Below, in pieces: positions 22,860-33,542 of a stretch of DNA of 64,000 nt. The stretch spans positions 3,038,001-3,102,000 of the forward strand of contig OY720344.1 of NCBI GenBank assembly GCA_963082975.1, written 5' to 3'. The stretch comes from Labia minor. Lineage: Eukaryota > Arthropoda > Insecta > Dermaptera > Spongiphoridae. Numbering within the stretch: the stretch's first letter is position 1; each line of letters begins with the position of its first letter. The notes beneath the pieces are model-generated. The model worked only from the letters and a program-made list of their open reading frames with translations, was not told the DNA's origin and ran no database searches. Both the position numbers and the translations under genes were made by a program.

Positions 22860-25428
22860 ATGCATCGTTTTTTTCATTCACAAATACAGAATGGTTTATG
22901 GAATGCTAATAAATCCCTTTTAGGTGAACTTCGTAAAAAAACAGGTTATACATTTGCAAATTGTAAAAAAGCACTGGAAGTATATCCCGAAGATTTAATG
23001 AAGGTATACTTTTCCAATTTATAAATAAATATTTTGGTTAAATAAAATTATATTAAATTCTACTCGTCATTTACATTTTTTATATGTATTATTAATAAAT
23101 AATATATATATATATATCTTTAGACAATCATTATCTGAATTATTTATGTTCTGAAATATCGACATATAAATTTTATGGTATGTAAATTTTTTGTATCAAG
23201 ACATTAATTGATTATTTATAAATTACAAGGATAGGAACATTTGGAAAAAATACATAGTGCTAGTAATCATCGCAAACTATTAATTTAAATTAAATTTTAG
23301 ATCTGATTCAATATTAAGAGTTTTTGTTAATTATATTTTATTTTTTCAAAATGAATTATAATTGTTATTTAATTAAACTCCATTTTATCCCCATAAACCC
23401 TTTCAGAACATATTGCCTATTTTAAATTAATCTAGAAAAATACATTTGTTTTTAATTTCTTTTGTGTTAATATTATAAGATATCCTATACTAATTTTTAT
23501 TTTTAATATTTTAGGCAGAAAAATGGCTTCATGAACAAGCACAGACTCTTGGTTGGTCAAAAGTTGCTAAATTAGAAGGTAGATCAACCACACAAGGATT
23601 AATTGGTATTGGTATAGAAAATTCCAATGCTACCATTATAGAAATAAATTGTGAAACTGATTTTGTTGCAAGAAATGACAAATTTAAACATTTAGTTGAT
23701 CAAACCATTAAAACATGTTTAGCATTTAATCGAAATTTAAACAAATCTAATGAAATTAATCAGGTAAATGATAAATATAATTTCAAAAATATAACGATGA
23801 AAAATTAAAATTCTATCTAAATCATCAGTTTTCAGACTTTTTATATTAATTTTCCTATAGAATGTTCTACTTTGAATATTTAATTTCATTACCGACCGAC
23901 GATAGTAAGGGAGGTATTGTTTTCACACCAAATTTCACATGTCGAGATTTTTTTATATATCACCACGAATCATACACTTTGTGATGGTTTTATTCTCGAG
24001 AAAAATCTCATCTTTATTAGTTTTTTTCTTAATTTAAAATTATATGACGTCATCCAGCCATTCATGACGTCACAGCCTGGTCTTATATATATATATATAT
24101 ATATTATAAATAAAATAAAATTAAAAATTTTTTATGTCATATTTATATCTGTTTTTTATTACATTAATAGATATATTAAAATTTTTTGAAATTGTTTCTG
24201 TAGCCGGAAATTAATTTACTTCAAACCGTCAGTCGGTTCGGACCTGGCCACAGGTCAACTTATTATTTTTTTTAATTAATCCTGACTTTATTTACAACAT
24301 GTACAAGGAAAAGTTGGTGGTATATAGGACGGCCTTTGAGTTTGAGTTGATGAAACTACTAAAAGAAACAAAATATATTCTCAAGTTCTTGACAAAAAAA
24401 CAAAAAGAAAAGAAAAGTTGAATGGGGTTAGGTTAATTTTGTGTGCCGATTATGATAAAATATGGTGGTGATTGTACATGTTTTAAATTAAAATTGAAAA
24501 GAAACCATGTATATACATTGTAAAATAAATACTTTCAATTGAAATTAATTAATGTTATTGTTTTTTTTGTTCTCAGATAAATTTAAATAAAAATCAACTT
24601 TGTGATTTGAAAAATCCAGATTCTGGTAAAAAACTTTCTGATATAGTAGCACTTTGTGTTGGTGAAGTGCAAGAGAATATTTCTTTACGTCGAGCTTTAT
24701 GTATTAATACAGCATCGCCTAATATTTTAATAACTGGTTATACACATCCAAATAATTCAGATATAATTGAACCAATAATGATGGGGAGGTATTGAAAAAA
24801 AAAAAAAATATTTTTTTTAATAATAAACAAAATAAAAATTTAATTAATAAAACTGTAATCTTAAGTTTTATATTACATATTAGATCTCGTTATTTTTGAA
24901 ATTTTGGTTTAAGTAATGGGGTTTTTTTAATTTTTTTAATATAATATTAATTAATTTTTTATTTTCATTTCACTTTTTCATTTACAATTCAACTCTAAAT
25001 AATTATAATACATTTAAATGTTTTAGATACGGATCTCTTGTAGCATTTCAAGGAAATGTTGATCATAAATTAGCACAGGGTATATGTCAACATATTATTG
25101 GTTTAAATCCAGACAGAATTGGTGATCCAGAAACAGACAAACCTCATGAAAATATCGATGATGAACCATGTCTTATTTATCAAGTAACAATATTTTCTTT
25201 ATATTATATATTATATTATTTATTTATTTTTTTTAATTTTTATGGATTATTTTTTACATTTTATAATTTTCTGAAATTTATTTACAGGAATTTCTTCTTG
25301 ATCCTGAACGCATAGTTAAAGATGTCCTTAATGATGAGGGTATCATATTTAAATGGTTTTCACGCTATGAATGTGGAGAAGAAATACCCACAGAGACTTT
25401 ACAAATACAACAAAAACAAGTAGCATAA
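22860..25428 (+). CDS. TSFM: Elongation factor Ts, mitochondrial
   Basis: Five exons 22860..23003, 23515..23763, 24577..24788, 25027..25183, 25288..25428, all GT-AG and frame-keeping, give 300 aa (human about 325). A short basic presequence ([12 protein letters not shown]) is followed by the UBA-like N-terminal domain [20 protein letters not shown]. The EF-Ts core follows with the signature [16 protein letters not shown] at about residues 87-102. Later dimerisation-domain sequence includes [19 protein letters not shown] and [14 protein letters not shown]; the C-terminal block is [13 protein letters not shown]. It recycles mitochondrial EF-Tu-GDP to EF-Tu-GTP in organelle translation. Intron 2 contains a repeat element A copy. 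AATAAA lies at 25545-25550. Confidence 0.96.
23891..24264 (+). mobile_element. Element A (Helentron-like repeat), internally deleted copy
   Basis: Starts ACCGACCGACGATAG and ends with an inverted subterminal motif (CCGTCAGTCGGT) followed by hairpin GACCTG-GCCA-CAGGTC and AACTTATT. It is shorter than the 640-bp copies because the middle is missing. It sits in TSFM intron 2. Confidence 0.85.
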
Positions 25429-25969
25429 TTTAAATCTAGAATGTATTTAATATCAATCTATAATGTATTTTTCTTTATTTATAAAATATATTTTAAAATG
25501 ATTATCTAAATTATTACTTTAAAAAAAAAACAAAACAATTATTAAATAAAGAAAAAAATATGAGCAGGAATTTTAGATGAGAAGCCATGCTCTTGGGATG
25601 TGTTAAATTTAAAAATCATATCACAAGTGTATTGCTTCTTGACTAACTTGCATTATACTTCACATATATTAATAATCAAACATTACTAACACTTAAAATT
25701 TTAATTTGATATGATTTTATTATCGCAAAAAAACATACGAGTGCCGATTACGTCAACAGTTAATTTGGGGGGATATTAGAGACATTTGCTTAAATTTAAA
25801 TAAATGTGGGGATGTACTCAAAATTGAGTATAGACATCCGAATGACCTCAATGGCTATCAATAGCCAAATGAAATTATTTACCTTTTATTAGATCTTGTA
25901 TGTATTCTATTCACTTTTTTTACTTTTAAAAAAGTATTTATTTAGAAAGATCGAATAGTACAATATATA
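25429..25969. other. TSFM 3' flank
   Basis: A+T-rich, with the AATAAA noted for TSFM. A small less A+T-rich patch at 25735-25870 is not recognised. Confidence 0.4.
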
Positions 25970-26600
25970 TTAATCAAAACATTTTCCATCATTTTCTACA
26001 ATTTTTACCCATTTTTCAACATAACGATACCGTGGTTGGATTAGATATTGGTTTAGCATCGATCCATTTTTACAGCATTTCTTTGTGCCACTCAAGCTAT
26101 GCTGCATCGATCTGAACAGGTGGTAATGTCTGGTGAGTAGGTTGGGTGCGGCAAAACTTCCCATTCGAGCTGCAACAGTGTATCCTTCACAACTCTTGCA
26201 ACGTATGGCCGAGCGTTGTCCTGCAAGAGGATGACAATTACTTGCTATTGCTAGTCTAAATGTCCTTTTTCTTATTTGCCCCATCCAAACAAAAGCCCAG
26301 CTGACTCTCTTGAGCGGCCCTGCTAGTATTTGAACCACATTTAGTAGATACATCCGAGGCTCCTACACAACTACAAATCGAGTTATTTTAATTAAGGAAG
26401 ACCACAGACAAGTATCATTAAATCACTTTTGACGCTAAAAAGGACCTCATAGCAATCTGGTAAAATGCTCTTGATTATCCATCCCTACGAGCTACGACAT
26501 TTATTTTCCTGCTTTGGAAGCACTTACACTTGCGAATTAACATTTTCTTTCACGACAAAAATTCAAACAAATTTGAGAGCACATTTAAAACTGCAAGATG
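25970..26600 (-). mobile_element. Mariner transposase C-terminal fragment
   Basis: Minus-strand sequence encodes, across frames, the second-Asp segment ([16 protein letters not shown]), then [13 protein letters not shown] and the terminal W-V-K-I-V-E-N-D-G-K motif near 25990. The third-Asp motif reads YSPDI with a frameshift nearby. The N-terminal HTH half is absent or beyond recognition. Confidence 0.75.
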
Positions 26601-27001
26601 GCAATATTGATACAGATATTCAATTAAAATATAATCTAATCTAAAATTATAACTTGTTATACTTTCACAAAAAATTTTATGTTAATAGTCAATTAATAAA
26701 TTAATGACAATGTTTTTCATAATGAAATTAATTAATAAAACTAATGTAATATTTGTTTGTTTTTTTTTAATTAATAAAATTATATATATATTAATTTAAC
26801 AAAAGTTGCATTTATAGGTATTTCATCTTGTGTGCTCTCCTTTGTTACTAACTAATAAGTTGACCTGTGGCCAGGTCCGAACCGACCGACGGTTTGAAGT
26901 AAATTAATTTCCAGCTACAGAAACAATTTCAAATAATTTTAATATATCTATTAATGTAGTAAAAAACAGATAGGCATATAACATAAATATTTTTAATTTT
27001 A

Positions 27002-28914
27002 TCTTATCTTATACGAGTAAAAATTGTTTGTTTGTTTGTAAATGGGTTCTCAAAAACTGCTCTAACGATTTTTTTGAAATTCACACCAGAGATAGTATTT
27101 ATAAAGAAAAATTGAGAGTTTTATTGATCACATCTCTGAAAAGTACATCTTTATTAGTTTTTTTTTAATTTAAATGTATATATGTGACGTCACAGCCACA
27201 GCCTGTGAGATATATACATATCTATTCTTAAAAAAAAATTAAATATATTTATATTATATTCATATTTTATTTTTTTTTATTTCATTAATAGATATACATT
27301 TAAATTATTTGAAATTGTTTCACACAACGTTTAAAAGAAGATTTATCTTTATATTCGATTCGATATATAGTAGGAGAATTAAATGACGTTATCAATTTAT
27401 TATACAACGAATCCGTAAATATATATTATAAAATTTTATATACTAAATATTCAATTAGTATATATTAGATAAAACATTTATTTGTTTTTGGGTTCTTATT
27501 TTTAATATATTTTAATTTAATATATTGTAATTCCACCCATAATAATATTTTAGTACCGGGACCCCGAGGCTCGGCTCGGTACATAAGTTAAAAAAAATAA
27601 TTCATTATTATTGAGTTTGAATTAAAACATATTGATATACAATTCTTTAATTATTTATTACAATTATTAAATGTTGCATCATTGCATCAATCTGATTAAA
27701 ATGAATGGATCTGGGGTCCTCAATAATCAAACAAACAATTTTAGCTAGCATTATAAGCTTAATCCAAGTAATATCGTTTATTTCTATTCGACACTATTTT
27801 CAGTTATGAAATGAACAGTCAGTAGAGAGTAAAAAAATTGTAATTGTAATATTATATACTAAATATTCAATCAGTATATTAGATAAAACATTTATTTGTT
27901 TTTGTGTTCTTACTTTAAATATATTTTAATTTAATCAGTAAATTAATTATATATTATTATTGTAAATGTCCCTTCATATATTGTGATTCCAGCCATCTTA
28001 CTTACTTGATAATATCTAAACATTTTTTCTTTATAATTTTACATTATAATAATACTAATTACAGTAGTTATATAATATATGGGGAATTTTCAACTTTGAC
28101 CGCCGATTTGACCATGTTCCAAGCTCAGGGCCAGACACTCAAGTGCTGTGGAATTCATTTGCAATCCCCATGTTTTTCCCACGGCCAATTATATGTTGCA
28201 TGTTGTATGTGATTACACAAATTGGGAAAAAAATCACTCGAAATGCAATTAAACAAAAAAATTGAAAAGTTAGGCTAACAGACGTCTTAAATCGGCAATT
28301 GCAATTACAGATAGCGAGGAAAAATTAATGGAGGTTTGAAATTAATAGTGATAAGAAAAAATATTTAGTGACAAAGAGCAACAGTATTAACATACAAAAA
28401 TCTTAATATACAAAATGTAAAATTTGAATATGTAGAAAAATTGAATGTAATCACGAAGGATAATAATATTTGAGAAGAATTTAAATCGAGGTATCAATCG
28501 GGAAACGCCTATTATCATGCAGTAAAGAGGCTTATCTCACATCCAAATTATTATCAAAGGGAATCAAGACCATGGACGCATAGGAAGGGACGTAAGAGAG
28601 ATGGGACAAGGGCTCAGGATAGGGACATTTGGAGAAATGTGGCCAATAACTTTCGAGTATCTTTGAGCCATATAAATAGATAGATATAACATATACAATA
28701 ATAATATATATATTAATTTACTGATTAAATTAAAATATATTTTAAATAAGAACACAAAAAGAAATGAATGTTTTATGTAATATACTGATTGAAACAAAAT
28801 GGATGAAAACCTTTTACTACTTTCAACCACCAAATACTATGTACCACTCGGGGGTACAGGGGGCGGAGCACCCGCCCAGGTGTGAAGAGCGCCGAAGGCG
28901 CTCTGACCAGCTGG
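27002..28914 (+). mobile_element. Non-autonomous Helitron with captured RTE fragment
   Basis: 1,913 bp from TCTTATCTTATACGAG (after A at 27001) to hairpin GAGCGCC-GAA-GGCGCTC (28887-28903), TGACCAG, then CTGG (28911-28914) before T. Contains an older minus-oriented Helitron-like piece (about 27551-27770, hairpin CCGAGCC/GGCTCGG, AGCTAGC terminus) and a captured RTE 3' fragment (28226-28690). Borders are proven by the element A empty site. No transposase is encoded, so mobilisation would need an autonomous partner. Confidence 0.9.
28226..28690 (+). mobile_element. RTE-like LINE 3' fragment carried in the Helitron
   Basis: Same degenerate segment as at 17005-17463 plus 21804-21850, ending GAGCCATATAAATAGATAGAT. 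The shared state in three Helitron 3' ends (21.8, 28.7 and 45.8 kb) shows it was part of the Helitron before it spread. Confidence 0.85.
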
Positions 28915-29384
28915 TTTTATTTATAATATATATGTAAGACCAGGCTGTGACGTCATGAATGGCTGGATGACGTCATATAATTTTAAATTAAGAAAAAAAC
29001 TAATAAAGATGATTTTTCTCGAGAATAAAACCATCACAAAGTGTATGATTCGTGGTGATATATAAAAAAATCTCATGTGAAATTTGGTGTGAAAATAACC
29101 CTTCCCTTCCTATCGTCGATCGCTAATACTACCACTTCCGGTTTCCGGATTTGCACCAAAAGTTGATCCATTCATCCCACTGATGCATTAAGTAAATATA
29201 CCAAATTTCAACAAAATCCGTTGAGCCGTTCAGGCTGTACACATCTATACGGACGGACGGACAGACATGATGCTAAAAATACTTTTTTCTGTTAAGAAAA
29301 TGCATGATTCGTGGAGATATGTAAAAATCTCCACATATGAAATTTGGTGTGAAAACAATACCTCCCTTACTATCATGGGTCGGT

Positions 29385-30121
29385 AAAAAGGTTCTCAACC
29401 TCTCATTAATCTCTATCATCTCCGAATTTCAAATACAATATTTTTAATAGCTTTTTTAAACAAAATCGATTCTATGAGAATACAATCAATAATTTCAATT
29501 AATTTTTACAAGGTGCGATATCTTGGACTGAAAGGAATTAGCTTTTCATTACTAAAATATTTATCATATGATTTTTGTAGGACTTTCCATTACCCTTGGT
29601 ACATGTAAATACTAATATTGAGAAAATTCTTATAAGATCTATTTGAAGGGATCGAATCAATAAATTTCATTGAATTTATAAGATTTTGTACACCATCTTT
29701 AACTTTATAATATCTGATGATTTAGGATAATAATATCAATAAATCATCGAAGAAAAAAAATTGTAAATTTCTTAAAATTGAAATTTTAATACTAATGAAA
29801 ATGAAATAAATTAATTTTTTTTTAATATTTTAGAAAATTAAAGTTTAATTTTTATATAACATTTTTTTGCTCTTATTATAATTATAAATGCTGCGCTACA
29901 AACTACAATTTAATCTCCCTAGATGGAGTTAGTTTAATAAACACGAGTAAACGTCAAATTCATTCATTAACTACATAAACCTCAAATTTATTTAACTAAT
30001 GTTTGGTAAATATAATATGTATTAAAACAATTTCTTAAAAGTAATATTTATTTAGATATAAATTAATGATACAAATTTCATTTCAATTATAGTTGTTTAA
30101 TGTGATAAAATATTTTTTACA
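29385..30121. other. Intergenic region before mRpL14
   Basis: A+T-rich with no recognised repeat. The promoter and 5' UTR of mRpL14 must lie near 29880-30121. Confidence 0.4.
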
Positions 30122-30643
30122 ATGAATAATTTAAGACTTGTAACCTCTTTAAAACTTATTCAAAAATCTCAATTTCATACAACTAACATTTGTAATGAAA
30201 TAAGATTATTATCGAGATTAAGAGTAGTTGATAATAGTGAAATTGGAAAAAAAGCAATGCTTGAAGGAAAACCACCCAGGTGCATACATGTTTATAATAA
30301 AACTAAAGTTGGAACCATTGGTACATTTTTCTATTGTTTTTATTTAATTATAAAGTTATATTTTAAAAAAAAAATCCTCTTATTTTTAGGTGATAAAGTA
30401 CTAGTTGCAATCGTAGGTGAAAAGAAAAAAGGAATTCTCGTTGGAGTAAAACAAAATCAAAAACCCAATATTCCAAAATTTGACAGTAATAATCTAGTGT
30501 TGATTGATGATTCTGGAACACCATTAGGGACAAGAATTCATGTTCCAATTCCTACAATATTAAGAACAATACTTAAAGAGAAATCACATGCAAAGGGAGT
30601 TGATTATACAAAATTATTATCTATTGCTACTAGATTTGTCTAA
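30122..30643 (+). CDS. mRpL14: 39S/large-subunit mitochondrial ribosomal protein L14 (uL14m)
   Basis: Exons 30122..30320 and 30390..30643 give 150 aa (human MRPL14 about 145). An N-terminal presequence (MNNLRLVTSLKLIQKSQFHT) precedes the L14 fold: LRVVDNSEIGKKAM, PRCIHVYNKTKVGTIGDKV, then AIVGEKKKGILVGVKQ, and the C-terminal block FDSNNLVLIDDSGTPLGTRI with PIPTILR. This is a universal rRNA-binding protein of the large subunit at the intersubunit face near the factor-binding region. The 69-bp intron (30321-30389) has no stop and keeps frame, so the unspliced form would read as 173 aa, but the inserted YFCYFYLII-like stretch is not part of the family. AATAAA follows at 30699-30704. Confidence 0.95.
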   Translation: MNNLRLVTSLKLIQKSQFHTTNICNEIRLLSRLRVVDNSEIGKKAMLEGKPPRCIHVYNKTKVGTIGTFFYCFYLIIKLYFKKKILLFLGDKVLVAIVGEKKKGILVGVKQNQKPNIPKFDSNNLVLIDDSGTPLGTRIHVPIPTILRTILKEKSHAKGVDYTKLLSIATRFV

Positions 30644-30803
30644 ATTTTGAAATAGAAATAGTGTACATTGATAATTTGTAATTAGTTTTTCATTTATAAA
30701 TAAAATATAAAATTTTATTATATTATTTGGTTTCATTTTAATTATATCAAAGTTAAGAACATTTTTTGTTTTTAAAGACGACATCGACTATAACTATTAT
30801 CGT

Positions 30804-31600
30804 AAGTATTATCTAATCAAAAACATACCTGTTAAAAAGGGGGCCAAGTTCCTATCGGCTATTTGTTTGCCTAAAAAAGGGTTCAAATCCATCCCAATGC
30901 CAAGTTTAGATGCACTTCAAAATCATTCATAATCATTTTTATCAACAGCCTGATCCACTGGTAAACATTTGGCATTCCAAAGAATCGCCACCACACCCAG
31001 TCCTCTGCCTCCTGTATCCAGGCACGCCACTTTATTCACGTCAACGGTCCATCTGGCCGAAATTCACTTTACCATACACCCAACTTAAAATATGGTATAG
31101 TTGTTAAAATACGTAGGTACTTGGTTTAAAATATCTACAATTTTAATACTTAGAATTAGCAGGTTAATTTATATATTTAAATAATAAATATAATTATACA
31201 ATTAATCTAGTGTTACGTACAGTACGAAAACCTGCCAAGTTCAAATTTCTAAGTATTATAATTTTAGATATTTTAAACCATGTACCTACGTATTTTAACA
31301 ACTATACCATATTTTAAGTTGGGTGTATGGTAAAGTGAATTTCGGCCAGATGGACCGTTGACGTGAATAAAGTGGCGTGCCTGGATACAGGAGGCAGAGG
31401 ACTGGGTGTGGTGGCGATTCTTTGGAATGCCAAATGTTTACCAGTGGATCAGGCTGTTGATAAAAATGATTATGAATGATTTTGAAGTGCATCTAAACTT
31501 GGCATTGGGATGGATTTGAACCCTTTTTTAGGCAAACAAATAGCCGATAGAAACTTGGCCCCCTTTTTAACAGGTATGTTTTTGATTAGATTTCAATACT
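30804..31600. repeat. Long near-perfect palindrome (two arms of about 360 bp)
   Basis: The left arm (30804-31168) is the reverse complement of the right arm (31230-31600) with only a few differences; a spacer of about 60 bp contains ACGTACAGTACG. A 65-codon ORF therefore appears identically on both strands. Read inward on the minus strand of the left arm, short stretches (WTVDVNKVA; WIQEAEDW) resemble the decayed C-terminal tail of a LINE, tentatively. A tRNA B-box-like GGTTCAAATCC is at 30883. It could be an inverted tandem duplication or a foldback element. Confidence 0.9.
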
Positions 31601-31924
31601 TTTTTTTAAGAAAGCTTCCTATTTTTTCCTTTTTGTGCCGCGCCCGCGTCCATTCTTAGCCTTTGAAGTAATTTTGTGTTTAAAAAACTTGCAAATTTTT
31701 TTAAATTAAAATTATATTTGTTTATATATTAAATATAATAATTTTATTTGTTCTTTTATTTTATAGTTCTGAATTTCCAACTTGTATTGAATAATAAATA
31801 ATTAGAACTATTAATTAATTCATTGAAAATTATATAGAAACTGTTAAGTTATAACAATAAAAATAAACAAACTAATTAATTTAAATTATAAAGTAAAATG
31901 GTTTAACACTATTATATATATTTA

Positions 31925-32640
31925 TAATTTACACCTAACGCTACTTGTATAGGTAAAATGTCACTTCCGGTAGTCAGAATCATGATGAAATTTGGTATCT
32001 GAATTTTTTTCATATTTTTAAATCTATATACAAAATATGAAGCAAATATCTCGAAGCAAACTGGTACTTTCTTGAAAGGTAAACGCAACCAGTGTAGGTA
32101 AAGTACCACTTCCGGTTAACCGATTTTGACGAAATTTTAAAAGAAATCTACAAACTGTGAATAATATCGGTGTACCAAATTTCGAAGTCCTAGCTTGATT
32201 AGTTTCTGACAAAACCAATGAATTCGTTAAAATCGCATTGATATTCGATTATAACAACTCAAGCTTGACCGATTTCTTAAATTTCATAATTTTTTGTTAA
32301 CCTACTTATAACACACGACCTGTATGCCAAATTTCATAGCGCTAGGACAATTGAAAATACCCTAAGAATTTTGTTGACCAATCAGTGAATCAGTTCCAAA
32401 ATAAGCTATTTTCACTGGGTCATATTTCAGGATCTACTGAAGCTATAATTATGAAATTTGGCATACTGCTTTAGTTCTAGTATATGACTACGTAGATAAA
32501 ATTTTATCTCTGTACTTGCAATAGGCACTGAGATACAGGGGGGTCAAAAGTGACTCCAAACCATTCGTGTAAATATACTTACGGCATGCGCGCGGCTTGC
32601 TGGAACTTGGCCGGCGCACTGCCGTGCGCATAGATATAAT
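31925..32640. repeat. Unclassified interspersed repeat
   Basis: A less A+T-rich block with recurrent CACTTCCGGTT and AAATTTGG(T/C)AT phrases spaced through it and a GC-rich right end (CGGCATGCGCGCGGCTTGC). This phrase style is common in arthropod non-coding transposons. No ends or coding region could be defined, and the short ORFs here have no family likeness. Confidence 0.5.
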
Positions 32641-33542
32641 AGTTTTAATTATAATTAATTTTTATTTTTTTTTATAATTATCACTATTAACTTTAAACTA
32701 TATTAAAAATATATAAAAAGATTTGTTTTCAATGAATAGAACAAATTAGTTGAAAGAAATAGATAATAAATCACAAACATTTTATTAATTATAATATGTA
32801 TAAGATTTTGTATTTTTAATTATAATTATATGAACATTAATAATTATTTTATTTTACTTTTCATTTGATTAATATTATTTTGACTTTGTATCTCATCTAT
32901 TAATAATATACTGTAAAATTAGAATTATCATTATTATTGAATTATATAGTAATATTAACAACATTCTATCTTGATTTGTCATTTATTCAACATATTAGTA
33001 TTCAAAGGGAGACATGTGAGACAATATTTTTCAAGAGAAGACAAAACTTACAAAAAAGGTCTTCTCCTCCATAAAGATTTGTTATTAGAATTATAAGAAA
33101 CAATATCTATTATAGATATTGATTTTTTTTATATTTTAATCCGCTCTACTATAATAAAACATTAATAATTTCTTTGAGTAATAATGGTACAAGATAAATA
33201 TAGTTAAATTGATAGTTAACTAGTTTTATAAAATTTCATTTTTTTAATTTTATAATTAAATTTAAATAAGGGATTTATTAAAAATATTTATATGGATTTA
33301 GTATTAATAATTTGAATGAAGAACAATTTTTATCAGTGCTGCCATCTGTTTTTAAAGAACTTTTGATCAGCCATAGATTAACATTACTCACACATTTTGA
33401 TATTTTGATTTTATAATCAAAAATTTTTATTACAAAAAGAATAAAAGATAAATCTTTTAATGATTTTTTCAAATAAAGAAAACATGTTTTTAAATTTTAA
33501 TTTATTTAATTTTATCATATTTAATAGATAAATATTTTCAAA
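32641..33542. other. A+T-rich intergenic region upstream of the sushi gene
   Basis: No ORF, repeat or site recognised. A promoter is expected near 33300-33540. Confidence 0.4.

Larger units (their letters stand above)
26854..29384 (-). mobile_element. Element A copy (minus), interrupted by a Helitron
   Basis: Left part 26854-27001 starts AATAAGTTGACCTGTGG and includes the CCGACCGACGG motif; right part 28915-29384 continues at TTTTATTTATAATATATATG and ends near GGGTCGGT. Joining the two parts reproduces, base for base at the junction, the uninterrupted copy near 59,573-59,594. It contains paired GACGTCATGAATGGC / GGATGACGTCAT motifs and a GGACGGACGGACAGAC stretch. Confidence 0.9.

Noticed and set aside
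23917..24189. ORF in TSFM intron 2
   Set aside because: Lies entirely in element A and TA-rich sequence.
30910..31492. Identical 65-aa ORFs on both strands as a gene pair
   Set aside because: A consequence of the palindrome; the sequence does not look like a selected protein.
31912..32218. Short minus-strand ORFs as genes
   Set aside because: They sit in a repeat with recurrent non-coding phrases and have no domain resemblance.
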